DNA of 64,000 nucleotides from Pegea sp. RAD2-039 (Eukaryota > Chordata > Thaliacea > Salpida > Salpidae), in NCBI GenBank assembly GCA_034620365.1, contig JAQGEQ010000071.1, forward strand, positions 5,642,001 to 5,706,000. Reading direction: 5' to 3'. Under the pieces are notes generated by a model that was not told where the DNA came from, searched no databases, and was given only the letters and a program-made list of their open reading frames with translations. Below, piece after piece: positions 51,801-64,000 of the stretch. Position 1 is the stretch's first letter; every line of letters begins with the position of its first letter. A program made the translations under genes and the position numbers.

Positions 51801-54800
51801 TTATCAAGCAAACGTCTTTTGGTGGCAATCAAGCAGAAAATTGCGAAAGACACGAAATTAGAATGATAAAAAAACCAAAACGTTACTGGATGATTGCTTG
51901 ATGAGATGTACGATTGAATTTTGTTGAAAAATAATTGCATTTGTGTTATAGTTTGATGCCAATTACCAGAACCAGCAGTTAAATCAACTAATGATGAAAT
52001 GAAGACCGCCATATTACTCAACAACTTATTGATGGATGAAGTCTTTAAGTTACTTGTTTCATCATTCATTCCCTTTTACATAAAAGAAAATTCTGTCTTA
52101 GTTAGATTCAATAAAAATATAATTTATATTATTTAGAAATTTTATTAATAGATATTCACTATTTTATATCATTATGAGTTAATCTCAAACGTCATCAGAA
52201 GCTATTTATTTAAAATTAAACCGCTCAACAAGTTTAATAGCACCTAGTGGAGTTATTTTATAAGGTAGCCAAGGTTTGGAATTCCCTTCCTCATTCCATC
52301 ACTACTATCGCATCTTTTAAAACTTTCTTAAAAAACCAGATTTAAATACTTTTTCGTTAACAAGTGACAAGTAACACTGACAGTTTCCTCGCTTTCTTCT
52401 ACTTTGTCATATAAGATATTTTATTCATAATTTACGTTTTACTTAGGCCTCCATAGTATCTCTATTCTTTCTGTATTAATCTTAAATAGTGATACCTAAG
52501 ACCTTTTAAGCTCTTCGCTAATAATATTTGGTTTTTGTTCGCTATGAGAGCTTTTGAATTTGTTACCACGCGTTAATTATATAAATAAGTGAACAAAAAT
52601 AAGGATTAGAAATCAGTAGACTAAATATTTATAAGATAATTTATTTTTTTGATCTCCTTTAAACATCTATGAGCTATTAGTTAAAGTTTTTAGTAAATCC
52701 AAACCTTAATGACGAGTGAAATCACGTCGCATAGAGGCAATTCCGTGTAGTTACGAAGACATGATACCAACACGGGTATAAAACAGTTTCCTAAAAAAAG
52801 TTTTATGTTTTAAGTTATATTTTAAGTTTTTTAGCGAAAAATTTGAATATAGCATTAGCTAAAAACTTGTTTACTTTTTACTATTTGAAGTAATCAATTG
52901 TAAAGTTTAAAAATGTTTCTGTACGTATAAACCTCTATCATCTTAGATTATACAATTTGTAAGAATGTGTTAGCGAGAGTTGCTCTTTTCAGGCACCCTC
53001 CTTCGCGTTTATTGTATTAAATAAATATGTAAATTTTAAGTTATTTGCTAATTGTTATAAGTTAGTGATTATTAACGTTAACAGTTGTTGATAAAAATCA
53101 AAATCAAACACCGAAATTAAACTTTTTTACAATAGACAATTTTTAAAGCTAAGTAAGTTATTAAAGCTAATTATTCATTTTATAAATTAATCAATGTGAT
53201 GTAATGTAGAAAGAAAAGTTTCTATTATGATAGAATAGAAAGTTGTTTCTACTTTCGACCACCGGAAGTTAAACAGCTGACTAAAAAAGATTTATGTTGA
53301 AATCACTTCCTGTTTTCCATAAATTAAAACAACACAGTAAATCTGCTTTAAAATCAAAGAATATTTTTGTATTTTTGATGTGAATTATTCACTAAATATT
53401 ATTGAGTTGCAAATACAAGACACAAATCTTTTGTGTAATTACCAAATTGGGTGTTCTTGAAGAAGATTCGAGTTAAGATTTGTAGATCTGCTAGCTGACG
53501 TAAAATGTATCTTATTTCTTGTTTAGCAACTAAAGTAATTGAAGATATGCCAAACTTATGAACAGCTGAAGCACCTAAATTGAGGGAACCGTGGTGATGT
53601 ACAGGTTGGTAAACAGCTGCAAGCTGCAAGCATCAAAATTTCAACCAACGATTTTGAAAAATAAATTTCATTTTAAGAACTAATTTCTTACAAGATCTTA
53701 TTTTTGATTCAAAATTTATAAAATTTGTTTTAATAATCTCAAATTATAAAAGATAACTTTTAAAACTTCTTCTAACTGTTTACATCTCTACACGAATTAA
53801 ATAAAGTTTTCTGAAAGAGGAAGATTTATCAAATCTCACTTGTTCCAGGATTCTAGGAAGTAGAGGAACAGCAGAACAGGGATCAAATCTCACATAGTGT
53901 CCCAAATTTATCATACAAAGAGATAAGACATTGCTTCCTAGTTTATTAAGAGGGTGATGACATCTTCCGCATCTAAAAGAGACATCCACAAATCATATAA
54001 GACATAAAAACAAAAATCTTAAATTTTTAGAATATTATTTTATTTGACAACTAAATATTTTTATTTCTATTTAAAAAACAAATTTCAATTTGAAAAATGT
54101 AAAATCTTTAAGATGTATCTCACTAACTTAAGAGCAAGATTTCGTTTCTTTGATTTTTCTAGCTCAAGTATCTGACTGAAGTTAAGATCCTCTTTTTTCT
54201 TGGTCTCAGACTCCGAAGACTGGGGCTTTAAAAACATTCGAAAAAAATGAAACTTTTATAAATTGCCTCACTTACCTCAAAGCTAGAAGATTTTTTAATC
54301 TCTCTAGAACAGGAAGCTTCACAAGAAGTTCTTAATGATTGAAGCTCAGGATCAGAAGATAAGATCTTTACTGCATCCATATATTTCGGAGGAGTCTAAA
54401 GATATTATAGAGACATTAATTAGATGCAACTTTTTGCCTCAACTTTTCAAAAATGATCACAAAAATAAATTTGAAATTTTCTACTTTATTTTTTTCTGCA
54501 TCATCTACTTCCTCGTCTAACGGAAAACACTCGTTGTAACTTGGGACGGCTTCGTTTGCCCTGGAAGGTACACTTCTGACAATTATACATTAAAAAAAGT
54601 TCTTTTATTTACAAACCTTTCATTGGAGAAACTAGTTTTGCTTTTTTTCATCTTAGAAAGGGGCTTTTGAAAAGGTTCATCATCATCTACAGATAGATGA
54701 AGAAGATGAACATGTTTTCAGTGAGTTTAAACATCTATTTCCTACCATCAACACTTATTTCATATGTATCAACCACAAGCATCCCTCTAGAACATTTATG

Positions 54801-57800
54801 ATAGGCTCCTTCAATTGTGTTCAAGCAGATGATTATAAGAAGATAAAGCTGCTTCTCATGATCGGCATCCATCAATTCATACTAAAACAGAATATTCATC
54901 TAATAATTGAACCAGTTGATCAGTATCCTCACTTTGTACATGATCACTTGAAGTGCACTCAACCATGACATCCGCAAGGCTTCAGGGAGCTGTTGTAGAG
55001 AGTAATGTTGACAAGGATTTCCAGATGAGTCATGAGGAGCTATTTTGAAAGTTTGTTTGCTTGGCAACACACTAACTTCGAGTAGAAGGAATATCATTGG
55101 TAGCAACGTGTTTCCAAGGGTTAAACTTCGATCTAAAATCTGTAAATTATATTCAACAAGTTTTAATTTGTATGAAGTCTTCTGAATTTTTTGATAGTTT
55201 TATTGATTCAATGACTTTTTGGGAGTTAAGACTTTTTAATTAGTTTACTTTTGGGGCAGCGCTTAAAAAACTGTGGAAACCAATTGAGGAATACAATTCT
55301 AAAGTGTTGCAAGTGAATTGTGAGACATCGTCAGAATATCCGATTAATCCATAAAATTGTCGGACAAATACTCCAAGAGCTTGATAACTACAAGATATCT
55401 CTGCATCTTTTTCACAGTCAATCATAAACTGAAACATTCAAACTCAATTTTTTACTGATTTATTGAGTTTATTATTTTAACAACTAATATAAACTTACCT
55501 CACACATAATAGTCATAAAATGCAACATAGCTTTTTCAAGAACGTCATAAGAAGCAAAGGTTTTATTATCTAGAAATTTAATGATTTGAGATTGAGGTCT
55601 TTAGAATGGATTTACCTTCAGGGTTTCTTTTAGGTGCAGGTTCATGCTCAGAATTCAGGTTCTGACTACAAACACCTGAAAGCAAATTTACTAATCAAAA
55701 TTTAGCATCAAAATAAGCTTACTGGTTGGAAATGGGTGACGGTGTTCGAATGCTTGGTATAAACGGGACTCATGAGCTAAAGCATCGATCCTTCGAGTAA
55801 AGAAAGTGAACGAAAAGACATTTGCATCATTTCGTAACTGATGTAGTTTCAGAAGAGCTGTAAGAAGCGTACATCTATCAGTAGTCCCAGCATCGAACTC
55901 TATTTCCATACATCTGCTAGCATCCTACAAAATCCTGCTAGTCAGTATCGTGTCTTTGTTGATCCTTCAAACCTTGATGCTTCTGATGCTGAGTGAATTG
56001 ATGATAAATTTCGATTTAGTGACGATCAAAGTATTAGAAGAGTTGAAACAGTTGATGATTGTGCACATTGATAGCGCGATTATATGGGTTGCATGACATT
56101 GTGATGAGAAGAGAGTTCCATCAGCAAATACGAGTAAAGAATGGACTTGATCAACTGAAAAAGTTGTAGCTGAAAAAAGAGGAAAGAATAATATAGTAAT
56201 TACTTGATATTAGCATTGGTGATAGATTTTCAATTGAAATATCTTGTCCGGTGTTGTCATCTGTAAACGCTGACTCAAAAAAGTCAACAGTTGCTTTGAA
56301 AAAGCTGTGAAGAGAAGATATACAAGCAAATACAATTGGAACTGTTACATGAGCTAGGTTTGAGTGTCGTAACAAAAGTTGTTTCCACAATCTGAAACAT
56401 ATTTATTAAATTGTAAAAATATTTCATTAATTCGTATTTTACCCATCAAACAAAATATCTTTTTCAAATTTCCACAAGACAGGATCTCTTAAAGACCTTG
56501 GGGCCATTGATGGGTCTCCTATGTAACAGTGTATACATAAAAGAGATACAGACATCACTATAGAAGTTCGAACTTTTATTGGAGGATTTGAAATCAAAAC
56601 CTGTGCATCAGTTACAATTATTAAAATTTAGTTTAAATTTGATTTTACCAGAAGTAAGTTTCGGAGTAATTGAACCGGGAAAGAGAAATTTGAATCAACC
56701 CATTTTTTAAAGTATGATGAAGAGCTTGGTTCTTCAGCTTTTGAGTCTCCTTTTGAAACTTCTAAATTAAAGTTTCTTCTGACAATTTCCTAGATAAAGT
56801 AGAAAAGAGCTCAACAATTTAAATCAAAATGTAAATTTTAGTTGAAATTAATTATAAAAATTTGTAGTATGGTCTGCTTCAGCAGAGAACGGCCATGCTG
56901 TAAGCCAGGGCAGAAGTTATGGAGATCCCATGCAGCCCGCGTCCACTCTCCACGCCAACAAACAGACTGATATAAATACGCCCAGCTGATATCGCAGGAG
57001 CTGCCAGAACGACACTGAGTACAGTGACGAACTGCCTACGAGGCTCCAATTCCGGTTTTAAATTCGGAGTTTTACGTCTCCTAGAAGTTCTGTCTTTAAC
57101 CAGACTACAAAGTCCCTTCTACCCGTGGTCATAATGAACTTTTCCTTGTCGCTAATAAGTGTCTGTCTGGGCTAGAACCTTGGGCGAACTAGACAGGTGT
57201 GTATCGATACAATACTCGATACAATTGTTTAGTTGTCATCAACAACAAATAATTTAATTATTTTTAAATGATTGAAAGTTTACCATTTTTGGCAAGATGT
57301 ATTTGAGTAGTTCACTCAACGTATCATAGAAGATTTCCAACAACCAACACTCAGTTTCATTTAATTTCTTTTTTAGATCATCTAGAAATATTTCGCATTT
57401 AATCTTTAATTTTTTATCATTCTAATTTGTATTTATGATTAGTTACTTATTTAGTGCAAAATTTATTTATAAATATAATCAAAATATTTTAATATTTAAT
57501 AATAAATTTGATAAGTTATATAATTATTATAACATCTTATCTATTTTTACAGAAAGAACATTAATGGATTTTATAAAGTTATTTATTAAATATTTATAGA
57601 ATAAATTAGATAAAACTATCTCATTTTTTGAATAAATGAAAATAATCACATAAATATTTGTAGAATTTTAATGAACATCAAATACCAGATAAATTTGAAG
57701 AAAGGCTTTGTTGGCGTGTATTTGATCTTTTAACCAATCTTGAAACAAAAATATTTAGAAGCTCAAACAATTTTTCGTATCTCTTCTGGTTTAATAAGGC

Positions 57801-60800
57801 TTCATATCTAACAAATGCCTGAAGATGAATCTGTAATCATCATAAAATTATCTTTATACTCATCAAAAGAACAAAAATAAACCTGTTGGAGAATGATATC
57901 TATTATCTCAACAAAACAAGAGATTAATAGAGCATCATCAAGATCTGTGCACTGTCGGAAGTTGACTTGTGAGTTTTCTGTTTCATGAGTCTCAGTTTTA
58001 TTTGTAAGATCTTCACTATTTAAAGATTGTTGTCGAACAAACTCAGTTGTCCCAATAAAAGAGCTACGAAGTTGCTTGCTTGAAAAACTCTTTTTTCCTT
58101 TATAACTTCTTTGGCTTCTAGTTCTTTGTAAATATGCAGCTAATAAACGAAATTTTATTCCATTTGAAGCTTTTAAATAAAGTAAAAATGAATCTCTAAC
58201 GTGAAAATTTAGAAAGAGCTTCTTTAACAGCAGGAAACCTCCGACTTTGGGAGCTATTTCTTCTTATGGAAGAAGTCATACTCCTCTTTGAGACATCTTT
58301 TTCTCGATTTTCTGGTTTAGCTCTTAACCATTCAGTGTCCTTATTTTTCCTGGTAAAAATTCGAAACTAGTTTTTACCACTTCTAGCTAAAACCCTTTTT
58401 AATTTTCTAAATTAAGGAAAGTAAAAATTGCTTGTACTAAACGCTTCCAAAAAAAGGTTGAAGTCATTTAATATACTACATTTGTTTGTAAGATTGTTAC
58501 TTGAGGAGCTTTATAATAAAATAAGTTTGATTGACGCAACTGACTTTGTTCAAACAATTACTCCTTATATGAAATAATTTGAAAAGATATAATAGTTTTT
58601 AATATCAACAATATAGATGAATAGAAAGCTTATATCATTTAAATAATCAAATTAAGTGAATGATGAAACAGACAGATTGATTAGATCGACGCTAGCTTTT
58701 GCAAAAGCAGTTTCAAAGGTCTCAATCCCATATGCATCACTCTCTACATCTTCAATCAGTTTCTTCATTTCTGTTTAAGAATAATTTAAGGTTTTTTAGT
58801 GGCCGAAACTGATAAATCATTTTATGTAATGTTTAGTTTCTATTTGAATAATTAGATTTTATATAAGTCAAAAGTAATTATCAAATATTTTACTTTGTAG
58901 CTTCTATATTTTAAACTTATTTTATTTTATAGTTTAAATAGATGTTTTATTTCGTTATAATTTACACAAAGATGGAATCAACTTACCATAAATTAATTGC
59001 GAATCAGCGAGCTCAACTTTTACAGAGTTCTGAAGAAAAGTTATTTTTGAATAAAAACTTTTGTTGGTATTTAACTGAGTTTTACCCTCATGTTGACTGC
59101 TTGAGTATCAGAAGAAAAACAAAGAAAACTTTGAGCTTGTAGAAACATTTCAATAATACTTTCAAAGGGGAAATAAACTTCTATTTCACACAAAACCTTG
59201 AAACAAAATGTTGTTTCGATTTGTTTAAAAAGTATTGAGTTGTTTTAACAAACTAAAAGTTTTGTTTCTCACTATGATAGCTATTTATTTATTACAATAA
59301 ATCCGAAGGAGGGTGCCTGAAGAGAGCACCTCTCGCTAACACACATTCTCACAAATAGCATCTATTTAGCCAAAAATATAGAAAATAAAAGATGTAACAC
59401 ATGGTATTTCGATATCACTCAAAGCATATGACATTGAACAATTACATGAAATTATACTAATATTAAAAAAATAAAAAATTCACAATTTAGAAATGGCAGT
59501 GTTGGTAATATTATAACGGCTATTATAACAATATTTAGCTATGTTAGGACTATTAAGGAGCTATTTGTTCAATTTTTTCTGTCTTACCTGTAGCCACTGC
59601 AGTACACGCTCTTGGTCTACTCGTAGCGATTGGTTAAATAATTTATTTGCAAATCCAAACAACTGATCTTGACTGACAGCAAGTGGAGACATATTCTTAT
59701 CAAATAATCCGCTAAGGGTATACAGAGAGCATTTTATCGAAAAAATATTTTGATGAACTTTCAACATTTAGAAGAACATCTTTTAAACATTTCATAAAAC
59801 TAAAACGAACTTTACGACTAATTTCAGCTTCAGAACTTCTGTACTATCTAAATTACGAGAGATTGCTGTCATCCAAGCTGATATAATCACTTCCCAGATA
59901 CTAAGACTAGAAAATAACAATTTAAATGATGATTAGACGATCAAAACTTTAATTGTCTCACTTGACAACTGAATAAGAAGCTAGACAAGTGATTAACTCC
60001 AAAACTTCTTTGTACTGTTTCCAAGCTGGTAGAATTTTATCCCTACAAAAACTCTTTTTTTTCAATCAATTGTTGAAATAAAATTAAAGTTTTAAATGAT
60101 CTGTTGTAACTGTTTGTGATTTAATTTTTGGATGAACTTAAATTATTTGTCAGCTTTTCAATTTAATAGTAAAATTCGATCAGTGTAGATTGTTTGAAAG
60201 AAGTTTTCTCACCAGTGTCCCTGAATTCTGCATTCTGGAGGTGGATTTGGAATAAGAACAGATACAAAAATGCTTGGATAATAATGATACATTTGTTGTA
60301 GCCATTTAACCAAGTACTAAAAAATAGTTTATAAGTTTACAGTTATTGTTGTTAGATTTTGTAGGCTACAATGAAAATATGAAATAATTTATTAAATAAA
60401 TACAGACTAAAACCAAACAAACTTTTGTTTTCAACCTTTCCAACTCGTTTCCAAACTTATCTAAAAAATTAAAACAATAATTTAATTATTTTAAACTTTT
60501 GTGAGCAGCTCACAGGAACTAAGTTTCAAATTTTTTCTATAAGATTGACTTATTTAAATTGACTTATTCTCAATTATTTATCTGATTTGAAAATCTTCAA
60601 ATTCAGATTTGAACCAGTTTGTTTTTATACTTATATTATATTAAAGATATATATTTTTATTTATGTATTAATTTAACGCGTGGCTGCGAGTTACAAATTC
60701 AACAAATCTTATAGCGATTCTAAACCAAATATTATGAGCAAAGAGACAATTGAAAGGTTTTAATTAATTTAAGATTATCATATCAAGAATACTGCAGAGG

Positions 60801-63800
60801 CAGGTGTAAAACGTAAATTATGAATCAAAAATTTAATATGATAAAATATGAGAAGAAACAGAAAGTTTCATTCACTTGTTGAAGATCTAAATTATATCTT
60901 TTAGGAATAATTTTGAAAACAAACCATTAGTAAGCCTTGAATTTTTTCCAAACCAAACAACAACTGCTGCAATAAGTTGTGAAGCTTGTTCCTGTAATCA
61001 ATAACATTAAATTGATGCAGATTTATCTGATTTGTACCTTGGGTATTCTTGAAGAAGGAGGACATAAAGATACTAAAAGCCAAACTCCATAATGACCCAC
61101 TATATAAACTTCATCATGATGCCAAAGACAATCAAAACAGGCCATGCAGCTATAAGTATCTGAATAAACAAAACAAAAAGCCAAATATTAACAGGATCAT
61201 GAGCTAAGAACCCACCAGCATCGATGAAATCGTTATTAAAATCACCACAGACTCCTCCGTCGCCGTTATGTGAGTTTAAAATGTCTTTTCCCACCATAGA
61301 GCGTTGACTCATCTTTCCAGCCATCTGGTTGCTTGTATCATTTGTTAAAAGACTGAAAATTAGAAAGATTTCGTCACGATTCGAATGAAGCAAATTGAAT
61401 AAAGTAATCTTCAACTATAAGTCTGGAGCTTTTATTAAATTTATTGATTCTTTGATCCTGAATTACAATTTTAGCGATTATTTAAGGAGTCTTCTATTAA
61501 AAGATTCTTTTTCTTCAATCTAAACAGCTCTTTAGCGAGACTTTAAAAAGATAAATTGAAGAAACCTTAAAATGCAATCCACAACCAGTTGGCGTGTGTC
61601 TTCATCCAAATAATCCCAAGCACACTTAGGAGACGTCTGAATCATCAAGCCAGACGAAGGATCCAAAGATGATTCGACTTTTTTTAAGCACGGCTCGCAA
61701 TAACGGATCAGTTCTTGAGCTTCAACTTCATATGACTCTTCATCATAAATCAAGCGGTGAGTAATCCCGCCATCAAGTGTTCGATCATAATATGATTTGT
61801 AGCTGTTGATACCCTTCGCGAACATTTGACTACAAACAGCTGTTAATTTGGTTTGCTGAGAGCTCGGCTGCTCACATTTTTCAAGATGCTGGAACAAAAA
61901 AGTTTATTTTGTAATTTGCGACTAAATCGGTAAAAATGAATAAATTAGTTTCTAAAATTATTTTATTTACAAAGTTGAAACACTTTCCAGAAATCTTAGA
62001 GATCGGCATCATCAGCGCGACCTTGGTGATATCTTCATCGTTGCCTAGCAACGTCTGTAACCAAATTTGGAGTGGTTAGTATCTAATTCGAAGGTTTGAT
62101 GTAGTTTGATAAAAGATGAAGTTTTTTTGAACTAACTTTACAACAATTAAAGCAAAGATAAAGAGGTGGAGACGTTGATCCGTGCTTGGCTGCCATGAAT
62201 GGATCGAAGATTATGAAAGATGCAAAGGAGGATATCTCTGCTATTTCGCTCGTGCATTTCTGATTACCACATTTCAACCTCCGGTAAACTTTCATCAAAA
62301 AAATAGTTTAAAGAGTTTTGATATCACAGAAAAAATCAAAAATTAGAAATTTATTTACAACTTTCCGTTCTGACTTTATGCTCGATGGGTTTACTCGCGT
62401 TTAGTTCAGGAAAATAGTGAAAAAGAAGCTGTGCTGCTGATCGGATCGTTCTTCCATCATTGTAAGCAATCACAATCATCAAATCCTTGATAAAAAACCA
62501 GATTATCATCTAATCAACTTTTTGTTGCTTCTTTACTTTCCATAAGTCTTCTTTGATCAACATCAGTGTCTCGATGAGTTTGTAGTGTTGTCTGATGTCA
62601 TTAATTTCTTCCATGACGAAAGTGATGATTCTAGGAATACCGTTTGTGTTCATCTCAAATTCTTCATTACGTGGCAAAGAACCTTTTAAGTAAAGAATAT
62701 AATTTGGTGAATGAAGACTAAAGGAAAAAGTGAGTGATGAATAATTGATGAAGTTTGCGTTTTTATAACGCCAGTTTTTTTAAAACCTTTTTTTAATAAG
62801 TAAATATTTTCTTTGTTTTTAAAAAATACTAATTATCAAAGATTGTAAGATTATTTATCACTAAAAGTTTCAGAAAATCTTCTCAGACAGAAGGATTATA
62901 AGTTATTCAATGAGCTAAAAAATTTAACTCCAAAATAAAATCTAAATAAAAGTGAAGATTTTGTAAAATAGATATTTTAATTATAAAAACTTAGTAGAAA
63001 AGCATCAGTGTTACTGAAGACTTATTTTCGATAATTTTGAGAGTAAGTGATAATTACCAACCAAGACACAAAGGAACAATTTTGTTGCTCAAGGTCTCCA
63101 TCACGAATACTTGTAGTGTTCCGTTTGTTTTAGAGAAAGCATTTAGAGATTCAGCCACAATAACTGGCAATTCTGCTTGTGTTGACTCGTCCACAAAAAC
63201 CATTAATAAGGACAAGCAATTGAATAAAACATTGATGAGTTCTGATAAAAATAAAGATAAAGATTAACTAACTCATGTCATATAACTAAACAAATACCTT
63301 AAAAATTGTTTAAACAGAATCAAACTTTAATGCTATTTTATCTAAAAACATTCTATAAGTTAGAAAAAATTTCACTTATTATATCAAATCTTTTAAACAA
63401 TGTTAAATAATTAATTTATAAAAAGGATTTTTCAGAAAAATTTTCGTTGAAATTATTAAAGGATTTTCAATTTCAATGAAAACTATAATTGACATGAAAT
63501 GATAAATGAAATTGAAAAGCTTTTTACTTGAAAAACTAAAAAAAAAACATAAATAATTATTTCATAAAACTTTAATTACTTAAATAAATTTAAAATAATC
63601 CATTTTAGTTCAATTATATTTCTCTAGAAATTACATTCTGTTTTTAAAAAGATTTTACAAACTTTTCTAGAAATTTTTCTATCGAAATGTAATTTACAAA
63701 AACTTATCTTCAAATTTGGTCAAATTTTTTTGGTTCAGTTAACTATCAAACTTGACAACTTTAAGCTTTCTTCTAAAACTTCTTTTTTTTTAATTAAATA

Positions 63801-64000
63801 AAACTTAATCAGTTGGGTTTTACAGAAAATTTTACTCGTTTGTCACTTAACAGTTTATTCTATTTGTCAATTTGATTTACCTTTCTTGTCACTCGTCACA
63901 TCTTTTAAAGCTGGAATAAGAGCAACCAGTCCATCAAACAGAATAGGGTAGTCTAGATCAGGAAAATTACACGAGCCTCTCCAAGAAAAATTCTCACTTA
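48845..64000 (-). CDS. UNC79: UNC79, NALCN channel complex subunit (5' end beyond window)
   Basis: Large HEAT-type scaffold that, with UNC80, carries and regulates the NALCN sodium-leak channel in excitable cells. About 2177 residues lie in the window; roughly the first 120 are off the edge (human 2635). Anchors to the family: WKDL-IVIAY, PPLYLC, GVWLLVSLC, HWDK, LLEPYSK, GPKEF, LWTIYCEQ, EFWSKITPS. Exon ends (high to low): 64000-63881, 63241-63058, 62717-62537, 62485-62359, 62288-62137, 62054-61971, 61888-61566, 61352-61216, 61159-61038, 60991-60925, 60460-60423, 60316-60213, 60042-59962, 59906-59811, 59711-59588, 59196-59086, 59029-58987, 58770-58674, 58349-58201, 58169-57883, 57830-57686, 57381-57284, 56789-56649, 56600-56443, 56391-56204, 56154-55973, 55924-55723, 55675-55616, 55569-55499, 55428-55249, 55139-54933, 54881-54746, 54686-54617, 54575-54509, 54395-54276, 54225-54128, 53972-53840, 53623-53417, 52072-51887, 51782-51714, 51522-51409, 51358-51251, 50769-50680, 50583-50396, 50342-50159, 50052-50002, 49947-49774, 49382-49305, 49203-49101, 48945-48845. 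All phases join. The least certain are the 53417 and 51714 donors and the 54509 end. Confidence 0.93.
52241..53035 (+). mobile_element. 5'-truncated non-LTR retrotransposon (LINE) remnant
   Basis: In an UNC79 intron, antisense to the gene. An open stretch from 52241 to the TAA at 52343-52345 reads VAKVWNSLPHSITTIASFKT and ends FLKNQI. This is the typical C-terminus of CR1/Jockey-type reverse transcriptases (WNSLP followed by SFK and LK). Upstream is a stop (TAG at 52238), so only about 34 codons remain. About 600 bp of UTR-like sequence follows, ending in the third copy of the hairpin tail repeat (about 52957-53035, same orientation as the ORF) and an AT-rich tail. Linking the ORF remnant to the tail repeat is inference from order and orientation. 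Confidence 0.62.
52957..53035 (+). repeat. Dispersed 3'-tail repeat, copy 3
   Basis: Reads AATGTGTTAGCGAGAGTTGC, then TCTTTTCAGGCACCCTCC, TTCGCG and an AT tail. The hairpin is retained with a changed loop and base (AGAG-ttg-CTCT). It lacks the CCATGTGTTACATC box shared by copies 1 and 2. Confidence 0.7.
56863..57247 (+). mobile_element. LTR-like insert (candidate solo LTR) in UNC79 intron
   Basis: A sharply bounded stretch of about 385 bp, far richer in G+C than everything around it, in the intron between the exons ending at 57284 and starting at 56789. It begins TGTAGTATGG and ends ...CATCAACAACA (TG...CA). It has a TATAAATA at 56971 that could be a promoter box, and a short internal repeat TCGATACAA near the 3' end. 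No coding frame, primer-binding site or second LTR was found, and no clean target-site duplication could be seen (flanks aaaatt and acaaata). A solo LTR fits best; another mobile-element fragment is possible. Confidence 0.5.
59285..59410 (-). repeat. Dispersed 3'-tail repeat, copy 2
   Basis: In the UNC79 intron between the exons at 59588-59711 and 59086-59196. It has the best-preserved hairpin (GAGAG-cac-CTCTC), a second possible stem GGTGC...GCACC, and the distal GATGTAACACATGG box shared with copy 1. Read on the minus strand it ends in TTTATTGTAATAAATAAAT. Confidence 0.72.

Noticed and set aside
59712-59810. Apparent pair of compensating frameshifts in UNC79, with a 35-codon alternative frame between
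   Set aside because: Treating 59712-59810 as a 99-nt intron keeps phase 2 and gives exactly the residue spacing of human UNC79 between the W-E and F-D anchors, so no frameshift is needed.
48845-64000. Giant minus-strand gene as UBR4 or another large ubiquitin ligase
   Set aside because: Cys-His pairs first suggested this, but the order of motifs (PPLYLC, GVWLLVSLC, GPKEF, LWTIYCEQ) matches UNC79 throughout, and no UBR box or hemiRING is present.
1-64000. CRISPR arrays, operons or other bacterial features
   Set aside because: The window is eukaryotic, with spliced genes and no regularly spaced short repeats.

Overview
This is an animal nuclear genome window. It is very AT-rich, with intron-split genes that use GT-AG splice sites. 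Introns in the conserved genes are mostly short (many 43-120 nt), and gene-poor AT-rich spacers of 2-7 kb separate the genes. The gene content is metazoan: a RagC/D GTPase, a membrane progestin receptor (PAQR family), UNC79 of the NALCN sodium-leak channel complex, and a cluster of LDL-receptor-class-A / seven-transmembrane receptors. I cannot name the species. The composition and short introns would fit a compact, AT-rich invertebrate.

Layout: RagC/D on + (1263-2847, 8 exons); a 7.3 kb spacer; a PAQR receptor on + (10161-13844, 8 exons); a small type I membrane protein of five short exons on - (14199-16198); then the receptor cluster from 16.9 to 46.7 kb. The cluster holds receptor A on - (16975-21554), receptor B on + (27048-32163), a headless copy of receptor exons 1-3 called C on + (37662-38467), and receptor D on + (41629-46682). 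The right quarter is a 50-exon UNC79 gene on - (48845 to beyond 64000). Its introns carry a GC-richer LTR-like insert, a truncated LINE and a dispersed 3'-tail repeat.

Receptors A, B and D share one plan: a signal-peptide exon, two or three small cysteine-rich exons, and one large exon encoding about 12 LDLa-like modules and a relaxin/GRL101-like 7TM domain with no leucine-rich repeats. A 581-bp stretch of the ectodomain is nearly identical in all three, including at silent sites. A second block of about 185 bp is shared only by A and B. The sequence around these blocks is strongly diverged, which points to recent gene conversion or module shuffling. A 1.87-kb inverted duplication carrying exons 1-3 flanks receptor B. 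This mosaic receptor cluster is the most unusual part of the window.

Functionally the window mixes nutrient signalling (RagC/D to TORC1), lipid-type receptor signalling (PAQR), peptide- or lipoprotein-type GPCRs, and neuronal excitability (UNC79). I see no operon-like relationship among them. All exon boundaries were read by eye from splice signals, phase continuity and remembered family sequences; none was confirmed by alignment.
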